Program-made: the position numbers and the translations under genes
The notes under the pieces: model-generated
Told to the model about the DNA's origin: nothing
The model's input: the letters and a program-made list of their open reading frames with translations, nothing else
Database searches by the model: none
Assembly (NCBI RefSeq): GCF_001721645.1
Contig: NZ_CP017141.1
Location: forward strand, 4,526,001-4,590,000
Origin: Pedobacter steynii
GTDB taxonomy: Bacteria; Bacteroidota; Bacteroidia; Sphingobacteriales; Sphingobacteriaceae
Direction of reading: 5' to 3'
DNA length: 64,000 nucleotides
Shown here: in pieces, positions 50,343-57,336 of the stretch
Layout of the letters: each line of letters opens with the position of its first letter
How positions within the stretch are numbered: the stretch's first letter is position 1

Positions 50343-51401
50343 ATGAAGAAGACACAGATACTCATTATAGAAGACAACGACGACATCAGGGAAAGCACCG
50401 CAGAGATTCTGGAACTGGCCAATTACGAAGTCCTGCAGGCCAGCAATGGCCGGATAGGAGTTGAACTGGCCAGCACACACCTGCCGGACCTGATCCTATG
50501 TGATATCATGATGCCTGAACTTGATGGTTATGGCGTATTGTATTTACTCAATAAAAATGAAAATACCGCTGCAACTCCTTTTATCTTCCTGACTGCCAAA
50601 GCAGAACGTCTGGATATGCGTAAAGGAATGGAAATGGGAGCTGATGATTACCTGACCAAGCCTTTTGATGATGTGGAACTGATGAATGCCATAGAAAGCC
50701 GGCTTAGTAAAAAAGAAAAACAGCAGCATTTCTATAGCCAGTCGCTGGAAAAACTGAGCGCCTTGTTCAGCAACACTTCCGGTTTGCAGGAGCTGGAAAG
50801 GATAATTGCCGCCCGTAAGGTCCGGACGATAAAAAAGCGACAGATTGTCTATTATGAAGGAGACCATGTTTCCGGAGTTTACCTGGTGATGCAGGGAAAG
50901 GTTAAAACCTTTAAGCTAAGCGAAGATGGCAGAGAGCTGTTAACCGGAATGTATGGTCAGGAGGAGTATTTCGGTATTACTTCTTTATTGCTGAATGCCC
51001 CTTATTCAGAAACGGCAGAGGCCATGGAAGACAGTACTGTTTGTATGTTGCCAAGGGATCTGATGGAAGATTTGCTCAACCGGTATCCTGATGTGGCCAG
51101 ACAGTTTATTGAAATTCTATCCAATAACCTTCAGGAAAAAGAGGAGCAATTGCTCCAGCTGGCCTACCACTCGGTAAGAAAGCGTATGGCAGAAGTACTG
51201 ACCAGACTGTGCAAACAGGAGCAGGAAGGTGCTGAACTGACCTTGCGTGTTTCCAGAGATAACCTTGCTGCGATGGCAGGAATGGCTACGGAGACGGTAA
51301 GCAGGATCCTGAGCGATTTCAAAGACGAAGGGATTATTGAAAGGAAAGGCAGCCAGATCGTTATCCTGGATCAGCTTAGGTTGCAACAAATGAAAAACTG
51401 A
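50343..51401 (+). CDS. response regulator fused to a CRP/FNR transcription factor
   Basis: A 352-residue fusion. Residues 1-~120 form a receiver with Asp54 in LILCDIMMPELDG, FLTAKAERLD and YLTKPFDD. Residues ~145-265 form a cNMP-binding fold (VYYEGDHVSGVYLVMQGKVK). The C-terminal HTH_Crp has ATETVSRILSDFKDEG; the E-x2-S-R order matches the recognition helix of FNR, which reads TTGAT half-sites, more than that of CRP. The Cys ligands of FNR's iron-sulfur cluster are absent; the receiver replaces them as input. It follows the FixL-like kinase and precedes hemN, so it likely activates microaerobic genes. Confidence 0.92.
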   Translation: MKKTQILIIEDNDDIRESTAEILELANYEVLQASNGRIGVELASTHLPDLILCDIMMPELDGYGVLYLLNKNENTAATPFIFLTAKAERLDMRKGMEMGADDYLTKPFDDVELMNAIESRLSKKEKQQHFYSQSLEKLSALFSNTSGLQELERIIAARKVRTIKKRQIVYYEGDHVSGVYLVMQGKVKTFKLSEDGRELLTGMYGQEEYFGITSLLLNAPYSETAEAMEDSTVCMLPRDLMEDLLNRYPDVARQFIEILSNNLQEKEEQLLQLAYHSVRKRMAEVLTRLCKQEQEGAELTLRVSRDNLAAMAGMATETVSRILSDFKDEGIIERKGSQIVILDQLRLQQMKN

Positions 51402-51420
51402 CGAAGATCACTTTTTAGGC

Positions 51421-51463
51421 TGACCAAACTCATTCCCCCCGCCGGGCCTTCATGCTAACTTTG
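51421..51463 (+). promoter_or_regulatory. FNR-type dyad plus -7 box of the ldh-like/hemN operon
   Basis: TGACCAAACTCA (51421-51432) gives TGA-N6-TCA. TAACTTTG (51456-51463) matches TAnnTTTG. The dyad centre lies about 40 bp upstream of the expected transcription start, the class II activator position of CRP/FNR proteins. Confidence 0.5.
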
Positions 51464-51486
51464 ATTATTAAATAAATCGAACCTGC

Positions 51487-51960
51487 ATGAGAGTTGTCGC
51501 ATATAGTATAAAATCTTTTGAAAAAGAACCCCTGGCCATTGCCAATAACAAAAAGCATGAGATCACGCTGATCTCTAATTCACTGAGCCCGGAAACTGCT
51601 TCTTATGCTGAAGGTAAAGAAGCAGTAATCGTTTTCAATGAGGACGACAACGTTTCTGCTATGGTGATCAATAAACTGGCAGACCTGGGCGTTAAATTCA
51701 TTGCCACACGCTCTACAGATACCACACATATCGACACCGAAGCTGCTGCTTTAAGGAGCCTGAAGATCGCTAATGTTCCCCTGACTTCTTTATCCGGACT
51801 TAGCGAGAAGGAATTGCCTATGGCTCTGGCTATAGAGACCATCATCAACCTGGACAACTGGCAGCAAAACCGCTGCCTGGGCGATGCCTGTGTATGTTCC
51901 AGATCATGTGATCAGGCAGAAAGTAAGGTTCATATTAAAGGAAAACCTCATCAGTACTAA
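51487..51960 (+). CDS. stand-alone D-lactate-dehydrogenase N-terminal domain with C-terminal Cys cluster
   Basis: A 157-residue protein. Residues 1-~125 match the catalytic half-domain of D-2-hydroxyacid (LdhA-like) dehydrogenases: VVAYSIKSFEKEPL, HEITLISNSLSPETA, LGVKFIATRSTDTTHIDTEAA. The Rossmann NAD-binding domain and its catalytic residues are missing. In its place the protein ends in Cys130-x4-Cys135-x-Cys137-x3-Cys141 and a basic tail. The frame is open and compact and sits 2 nt before hemN, so it looks like a settled short form and not a decaying gene. It may be a metal- or redox-sensing protein. Function unknown. Confidence 0.78.
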   Translation: MRVVAYSIKSFEKEPLAIANNKKHEITLISNSLSPETASYAEGKEAVIVFNEDDNVSAMVINKLADLGVKFIATRSTDTTHIDTEAAALRSLKIANVPLTSLSGLSEKELPMALAIETIINLDNWQQNRCLGDACVCSRSCDQAESKVHIKGKPHQY

Positions 51961-51961
51961 T

Positions 51962-53320
51962 ATGAACAACATCATTTCAAAATACCATGTTGCCGCCCCG
52001 CGCTATACCAGCTATCCGACGGTCCCTTATTGGGATGAATCCGATTTCAGCGCAAAAAACTGGACTAAGGCAGTTATACAATCTTTTAAAGAAAGCAATC
52101 AAAGGGATGGCATCAGTCTATACATTCACCTCCCTTTTTGCGAAAGTTTATGCACCTATTGCGGTTGCAATACCCGAATTACCAAAAATCATGCAGTAGA
52201 AACGCCTTATATTGAGGCAGTACTGAAAGAATGGCAACTGTACCTGAATTTATTTGTGAGCAGGCCGGTAATCAAGGAATTACACCTTGGTGGTGGCACA
52301 CCTACGTTTTTTAGTGCAGCAAACCTGCAGCTGCTGATTGAAGGGATCCTTCAATACGCTGATCTTCATCCCGATGCAGAGTTCAGCTTTGAAGCCCATC
52401 CCGGGAATACCAGTCCGGAACATTTAACTACCCTCAATCAGCTTGGATTCAGAAGACTCAGCCTGGGGATTCAGGATTTTGATCCACATGTTCAGCTGAT
52501 CATCAACAGGATTCAAAGCTATGAGCAGGTAGAAGCAGTGACTTTGAAAGCCCGGGAATCTGGTTATACTTCCATCAATTATGACCTCATTTATGGCCTG
52601 CCTCAACAAAATTTAGCAGGTCTTTCTGATACCCTTGATGCCGTCGTAAAATTAAGACCAGACCGCATTGCTTTTTATAGTTATGCCCATGTACCATGGG
52701 TGAAGCCGGGCCAGAGAAGATATACGGAAGCCGATCTCCCTGCTCCGGAACTGAAACAGGACTTGTATGAACTTGGATGTAAAAAACTGAAGGAAGCCGG
52801 ATATATCGATGTGGGAATGGACCATTTTACCCTGGTAACAGATAGCCTGTATGGTGCCGAGATTAAGGGGGATCTACACCGTAACTTTATGGGCTATACC
52901 CATCAGTACAGCCGGTTAATGGTGGGGCTGGGCGTATCATCGATCAGTGATACCTGGTCTGCCTTTGCACAAAACGTGAAAAAGGTGGAAGATTACATCA
53001 GTATTGTAAATGAAGGAAAGCTGCCGGTATTTAAAGGACATCTGCTGACCGAAGAAGATTTGGTGATCCGTAAACATATTCTGAACATCATGTGCAGGGG
53101 ATATACTTCCTGGGACAAAGCCGAAGAACAGTCTGAGGGATTGATGGAAGGGTTAAAGCGAATGCGCTGGCTGGCAATGGATGGCCTGGTGCTGATGTCT
53201 GAAGATAACCTGAGGGTAACCCCTCTGGGGAAACGCTTCTTAAGAAATATCTGTATGGCATTGGATGTCAGACTTTGGGCCAATCAGCCAACAACACAGT
53301 TGTTTAGCCTGACGGGTTAA
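51962..53320 (+). CDS. hemN: oxygen-independent coproporphyrinogen III oxidase
   Basis: Radical-SAM enzyme that oxidatively decarboxylates coproporphyrinogen III to protoporphyrinogen IX without O2, needed for heme synthesis at low oxygen. The 452-residue protein has the cluster motif Cys60-x3-Cys64-x2-Cys67 in FCESLCTYCGC, then LHLGGGTPTF, SLGIQDFDPHVQ and INYDLIYGLPQQ. The N-terminal YHVAAPRYTSYPTVPYW is the HemN signature that separates it from HemW. ATG 51962 is used; an earlier in-frame start would overlap the upstream gene. It supplies heme to the cbb3 oxidase encoded next door. Confidence 0.97.
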   Translation: MNNIISKYHVAAPRYTSYPTVPYWDESDFSAKNWTKAVIQSFKESNQRDGISLYIHLPFCESLCTYCGCNTRITKNHAVETPYIEAVLKEWQLYLNLFVSRPVIKELHLGGGTPTFFSAANLQLLIEGILQYADLHPDAEFSFEAHPGNTSPEHLTTLNQLGFRRLSLGIQDFDPHVQLIINRIQSYEQVEAVTLKARESGYTSINYDLIYGLPQQNLAGLSDTLDAVVKLRPDRIAFYSYAHVPWVKPGQRRYTEADLPAPELKQDLYELGCKKLKEAGYIDVGMDHFTLVTDSLYGAEIKGDLHRNFMGYTHQYSRLMVGLGVSSISDTWSAFAQNVKKVEDYISIVNEGKLPVFKGHLLTEEDLVIRKHILNIMCRGYTSWDKAEEQSEGLMEGLKRMRWLAMDGLVLMSEDNLRVTPLGKRFLRNICMALDVRLWANQPTTQLFSLTG

Positions 53321-53367
53321 GGCATGGCCGGAACCTGAAATGTACTTCGGGTACGTTCAACAGCAAA

Positions 53368-53438
53368 AAAGCAGCTCGCTTTAAACTTAGCAAACCACCT
53401 TACAAAAAGGACTTGAAATGTTTAAAGCGAGCTGCTTT
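53368..53438. terminator. 19-bp convergent terminator overlapping the haemoglobin stop codon
   Basis: 53368-53386 and 53420-53438 are exact reverse complements (core GCAGCTCGCTTTAAA), with a 33-nt loop and A/T runs at the outer ends. It lies between convergent hemN and the truncated haemoglobin gene, and its right arm contains the stop codon of the latter. Confidence 0.75.
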
Positions 53439-53799
53439 GTTTAATCTTGTATTGCATCAGCTGTCCGATAGAAGAGGCCCTGGAAATGGCGTTGTCGGCT
53501 ACCGGACCTTCAAAATGAGTACGAACTGTAGTTTCCCATATTTTCATCCATTGATCAAAATGTTCTCCATGTAAAGGAACTTCTTTATTTAAGGCAATGT
53601 GCTTTAACATCGGATTTCCCTTATAGGTCACCACATCTAATAAAATCGTTTCCCAGAAAGAGACCATCACCGGGATGTGTCTTTCCAAAGAAAAGGCTGC
53701 AGCTTTAAATACCGGGCCGATTACAGGATCAATCAGGGCATTACTGTAGAAAGTATCTACCAGGAAACGGATGTCATTGCTATCTTTTATATCGTTCAT
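53422..53799 (-). CDS. group III truncated haemoglobin
   Basis: A 125-residue globin starting MNDIKDSNDIRFLVDTFY; an in-frame ATG 48 nt upstream would overlap the preceding gene and add a non-globin extension. The group III pattern is present: SFWETILLDVVTYKGNPM and HFDQWMKIWETTV with the probable proximal His. Such globins in Campylobacter modulate oxygen delivery or NO/peroxide stress. Its place at the end of the cbb3 operon supports a role in low-oxygen or NO metabolism. Confidence 0.9.
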   Translation of the reverse strand: MNDIKDSNDIRFLVDTFYSNALIDPVIGPVFKAAAFSLERHIPVMVSFWETILLDVVTYKGNPMLKHIALNKEVPLHGEHFDQWMKIWETTVRTHFEGPVADNAISRASSIGQLMQYKIKQSSSL

Positions 53800-53837
53800 A
53801 TTCGTTGCTAATTTACGTTTAATGGATGGAAAGAATT

Positions 53838-54524
53838 TTATCTGCATTCTGCGACCCCTTGCTCAGCTCCCGCCGGGCTCAGATAGGGAATGTTTAATTC
53901 CAGTCCCCGGAAAATAAACCAGATGCCCAGGCAAAGCATGAAGTAAGGAATAACCTTGTTAATCCTCCTGCGGAGCAATGCTCCTGTAAATCCCATACTC
54001 AGGGTAGCGATGAACATCAGTGGGAGAGTGCCCATTCCGAACCAGAACATGTAAGTGACCGAATTGCTTACATTTCCGGTATTTAATGCCCCTGCCATGG
54101 CCAGATAAACAAAACCACAAGGTAAAAAGCCATTAATTATCCCAATGATCAGGTGGTTGGCTTTATGCTTTAAGGCATAATTAAAAGCCTTATGAAAAGG
54201 CTTCAGAAAGAAGGAAGGCGTGTTTTTAAAGACCTGAAATTTGAATAACCTGGACGATGCCGCCATGACAATCAGCACTCCGCTAAAGATGCTGACCCCT
54301 TGCTGCAACCCTGCCATCCAGATCTGTTGTCCGATCAGGCCAATCATCAGCCCCAGAAAACAGTAGGAAACAATCCTTCCCAACTGATACAGCAATTTGT
54401 CCAACACCAGGAATGCCCATCCCTGTTTCAGGGAGGGCACAGCGAAGGCAAGGGGACCGCACATACCTATGCAATGCACGCTCCCCAGCAATCCGATCAT
54501 GAAAGCAAGCCTTTCCGTACTCAT
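53838..54524 (-). CDS. TauE/SafE (DsbD-like) membrane protein of the cbb3 operon
   Basis: A 228-residue membrane protein with six helices. The motif GSVHCIGMCGPLAF near the N-terminus is the Cys pair (C-x3-C) of the DsbD-2/SafE family, which lies in many cbb3 clusters and has been proposed to aid copper or thiol handling during oxidase assembly. A second block, NGFLPCGFVYLAMAGAL, also carries a Cys. The gene overlaps fixH by 4 nt, so it belongs to the operon. Confidence 0.88.
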   Translation of the reverse strand: MSTERLAFMIGLLGSVHCIGMCGPLAFAVPSLKQGWAFLVLDKLLYQLGRIVSYCFLGLMIGLIGQQIWMAGLQQGVSIFSGVLIVMAASSRLFKFQVFKNTPSFFLKPFHKAFNYALKHKANHLIIGIINGFLPCGFVYLAMAGALNTGNVSNSVTYMFWFGMGTLPLMFIATLSMGFTGALLRRRINKVIPYFMLCLGIWFIFRGLELNIPYLSPAGAEQGVAECR

Positions 54525-54964
54525 TTTATCATGACCTCCTGCTCATCCAAATAGGATTTACCCGCGCTATTCCAGATAATGATCAGTTTCCATCTGCCTT
54601 TGGCAATGTCATCCGAAGGGATGACAGACTTATAGTCCGTATCTGTTTTGATCAGTACAACTTTGTCCATACGCTTATCCGAAGGGCGGACAATCTTAAC
54701 TTTTCCTTCTGCAGCTTCTTTGAAGGTCAGGACGATTTCACCGGTTAACACCTGTACTTCCGGTGCCGCATGATCTGCCTTTACCTGTTCCTTCCGATTG
54801 TAGTCCGCATCATAATTGAGCCCTTTTTCATAATAATCATTGTCTACAAGGGCATCCGGTGTGCTGTTAAACATCAGTACCGCCAGTACAATAATAAAGG
54901 TCATAAAAGAGACCATTCCTATCATTAATTTCGTTCCCCAGTTCCATTTCATCTGCTTAATCAT
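54521..54964 (-). CDS. fixH: FixH/CcoH-family cbb3 assembly protein
   Basis: A 147-residue protein with one N-terminal membrane helix (LMIGMVSFMTFIIVLAVLMF) and a periplasmic domain starting PDALVDNDYYEKGLNYDADYNR, the FixH signature. It is needed for assembly or stability of cbb3 oxidase. The gene overlaps ccoG by 8 nt and the SafE gene by 4 nt. Confidence 0.93.
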   Translation of the reverse strand: MIKQMKWNWGTKLMIGMVSFMTFIIVLAVLMFNSTPDALVDNDYYEKGLNYDADYNRKEQVKADHAAPEVQVLTGEIVLTFKEAAEGKVKIVRPSDKRMDKVVLIKTDTDYKSVIPSDDIAKGRWKLIIIWNSAGKSYLDEQEVMIK

Positions 54965-56357
54965 TAATTGGTGCTATAAATGTAGTTTCAAACCGATCCA
55001 GAACTTTGCCATCCGACACCAGTTTGAAACCGATATCCGATTTGTATTTTTTCAATCCGAGTTGTGGCATGATCACAAAGAAGGTCAGCTTGGCCACACC
55101 GCCATAGGCAATTGAATCGGATTTCTGGATGTATTGAATTCTTGTTGACGGATCATCAGGTACGATTTCAAATTTCAATGACCTATTGGTTTTATTAATC
55201 AGTTCGGCATTGTATAAATTGCTGACTTCCTTTTCTTTCTCCCGCATCTGGTACAGTGTTCCTCCTGCACGTAAAATGGTGGTTTTAACGTCACTTCTCA
55301 CGATCAGAAGATAACTCAGTACGGCAATTAAAACCAGTAACACGCCACTATAGGCATAGACTCTTTTATTCAGTTTGAAGCCTTGTTTGTTTTTGATCTC
55401 ATCATCCGACTTAAACCCGATTAACCGGGTAGGGCGGTTGATTTTTTCCATCACCATGTCGCAGGCATCAATACAGGCGGTACAGTTGACGCATTCCATT
55501 TGAGTGCCGTTTCTGATGTCGATACCAGTAGGACATACCTGTACGCAAAGCTTACAGTCGATACAGTCGCCAATCTGGTTTTCTGCTTCCTTGACCCGTT
55601 TCCCTCGCGGTTCCCCGCGTTCATAATCATAGGCCACAATGATACTCTGGTTATCCAGCAGCACGCCCTGCAAACGCCCATAAGGACAAACAACGGTACA
55701 TACCAGCTCCCGCATTCTGGAGAATACCAGGTAAAACACAATGGTAAAAATACAAATGGCAATAAAACCGGTCAAATGTGCCGAAACCGGTTCAGTAATG
55801 ATGCTGATCAATACCGACGAGCCGATCAGGTAGGAAAGGAAGATATTGGCAATCAGAAAAGAAATCGCGAGATAAATTCCATGCTTCAATCCCTTTTTGA
55901 AAACCTTCTGTCCCGTTAATGGCCCCTCATCCAGCTTTTTGCGTTTGTGGTGATCGCCCTCAATCCAGATCTCTATTTTCCGGAAAACCATTTCCAGAAA
56001 GATCGTCTGGGGGCAGGCCCATCCGCAAAAGACCCTGCCAAAAACGACAGTGAAGAGCACAATGAACACAATAAAGATCAGCAATGCCAATACAAACAGG
56101 TAAAAATCCTGAGGCCAGAAAATGACCCCAAAGAAGACAAACTTCCTTTCCAGAATATTCAGAAGGACCAATTGCTCCCCATTTAATTTAAGAAATGGGG
56201 CAGCAAATAGTAAGGTCAGAAAAAAATAGCTGACCAGAGCGCGGTATTGATATAGTTTTCCCTTGATGACATGCGGATAAATCCATTTGCGACTTTTACC
56301 GTCATCGGTAAGGGTGGAGATCTGATCTCTGAAGTGTCCTGGACTTTGCGACGACAT
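54957..56357 (-). CDS. ccoG: cbb3 oxidase accessory iron-sulfur protein CcoG
   Basis: A 466-residue membrane ferredoxin-like protein. Five membrane helices lie in the N-terminal ~250 residues, including FCGWACPQTIFLEMVFRK. Two 4Fe-4S motifs follow, CIDCKLCVQVCPTGID and CVNCTACIDACD. The C-terminal periplasmic part is an Ig-like domain. CcoG reduces Cu(II) for delivery to the CuB site of cbb3 oxidase in other bacteria. It sits directly behind ccoP. Confidence 0.95.
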   Translation of the reverse strand: MSSQSPGHFRDQISTLTDDGKSRKWIYPHVIKGKLYQYRALVSYFFLTLLFAAPFLKLNGEQLVLLNILERKFVFFGVIFWPQDFYLFVLALLIFIVFIVLFTVVFGRVFCGWACPQTIFLEMVFRKIEIWIEGDHHKRKKLDEGPLTGQKVFKKGLKHGIYLAISFLIANIFLSYLIGSSVLISIITEPVSAHLTGFIAICIFTIVFYLVFSRMRELVCTVVCPYGRLQGVLLDNQSIIVAYDYERGEPRGKRVKEAENQIGDCIDCKLCVQVCPTGIDIRNGTQMECVNCTACIDACDMVMEKINRPTRLIGFKSDDEIKNKQGFKLNKRVYAYSGVLLVLIAVLSYLLIVRSDVKTTILRAGGTLYQMREKEKEVSNLYNAELINKTNRSLKFEIVPDDPSTRIQYIQKSDSIAYGGVAKLTFFVIMPQLGLKKYKSDIGFKLVSDGKVLDRFETTFIAPIND

Positions 56358-56358
56358 A

Positions 56359-57153
56359 TTATTCTTTTTTGCCCTGAGGTGCTTTCGCTCCTGCAGGATT
56401 ACTTCCTTTTAATGACAATACATAATTGGTGATATCCGAGATTTGTTTGGCATTCATGGATTTCTCCCAGGCCACCATTCCTTTTTCAGGAACACCATAT
56501 TTAATGGTCTTGAAAACATCTTTTGCACCTCCGCCATGTAGCCAGAATTCATCCGTCAGGTTTGGGCCAACGCCACCTTCTCCGTGTTCCCCATGACAAG
56601 GGGTACATACTGTCTTGAACAATGCAGCACCTTTCTGGATCATTTCTTTATCCGTACTCTGCTCCATATTGTTCTCATTGATCTGCGGACCACCGGCTCC
56701 GGGTTTCTGAAGAAAAGCAATACGTGCTTCTTCTGCTTCCTGCAGCTCTACCGCATATTCTTCTTCCTGTGATTTTCCCCAGTTAAAGACATGGTAGTTG
56801 AACATATAACCAATGGCAAAGATGATGGTTCCATAGAACAATACACTGAACCAGGCAGGGGTAGGGTTATCCAGTTCCGCAATGCCGTCAAATTCATGCT
56901 CCATCATGAGGTCTTTCTCCTCTGTCATAGGTTTTAAGCCCATGATTTTGGTCCAGATCGATGGTTTTGCTTTTTCTTCCGCTTCGCGTTCTGCGGCCAA
57001 CAAACGGAATTGTTCTTTCTCCTCTGCAGTTGCAAATGGGGAAGGGCTGATGCTTTCCTTGATAAAGATTTTGATGACCTTCAATACCTGTAAGGAAACG
57101 ATAAGGATAATTGCTGCAACAAACAGCAAGGCCCAAATAAGTAGCTCTGTCAT
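56359..57153 (-). CDS. ccoP: cbb3 oxidase subunit III (CcoP), single-heme form
   Basis: A 264-residue membrane cytochrome. It has two helices, at ~5-25 and ~100-120, the latter in ELDNPTPAWFSVLFYGTIIF, the CcoP N-terminal domain. Only one heme-c site is visible, CTPCH in FKTVCTPCHGEHGEGGVGPN; proteobacterial CcoP carries two. The distal ligand may be the Met in EKGMVAWEK. The tail is Lys/Gly/Ala-rich. Its ATG overlaps the stop codon of the small subunit upstream. Confidence 0.93.
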   Translation of the reverse strand: MTELLIWALLFVAAIILIVSLQVLKVIKIFIKESISPSPFATAEEKEQFRLLAAEREAEEKAKPSIWTKIMGLKPMTEEKDLMMEHEFDGIAELDNPTPAWFSVLFYGTIIFAIGYMFNYHVFNWGKSQEEEYAVELQEAEEARIAFLQKPGAGGPQINENNMEQSTDKEMIQKGAALFKTVCTPCHGEHGEGGVGPNLTDEFWLHGGGAKDVFKTIKYGVPEKGMVAWEKSMNAKQISDITNYVLSLKGSNPAGAKAPQGKKE

Positions 57154-57317
57154 TACTCGTCGTCTTTTAAAGGTAATTCACTCATATATTTTATTTCGTC
57201 TTTTTTCATGGTCAGCAGGAGAATGCCGACCAGTAAGAAAAAGAGCATGAAAATTCCAAGAGAGGTGAGTAAATACACCTGGCTTCCATCTACTTGATTT
57301 AAAAATTGCTTAAACAT
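57153..57317 (-). CDS. ccoQ: small CcoQ-type subunit of cbb3 oxidase
   Basis: A 54-residue protein from ATG 57317: MFKQFLNQVDGSQVYLL, one membrane helix (LGIFMLFFLLVGILLLTM) and a charged tail KKDEIKYMSELPLKDDE. Position (between CcoNO and CcoP) and size fit CcoQ. An upstream in-frame start would overlap ccoNO and is rejected. The stop overlaps the ccoP ATG (TAATG). Confidence 0.82.
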   Translation of the reverse strand: MFKQFLNQVDGSQVYLLTSLGIFMLFFLLVGILLLTMKKDEIKYMSELPLKDDE

Positions 57318-57336
57318 GGTGTTTTCGTTTAGATGT

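Noticed and set aside
51487..51960. frameshifted lactate dehydrogenase pseudogene
   Set aside because: The next 2 nt lead straight into hemN, no Rossmann remnant is visible in any frame, and the Cys tail looks deliberate.
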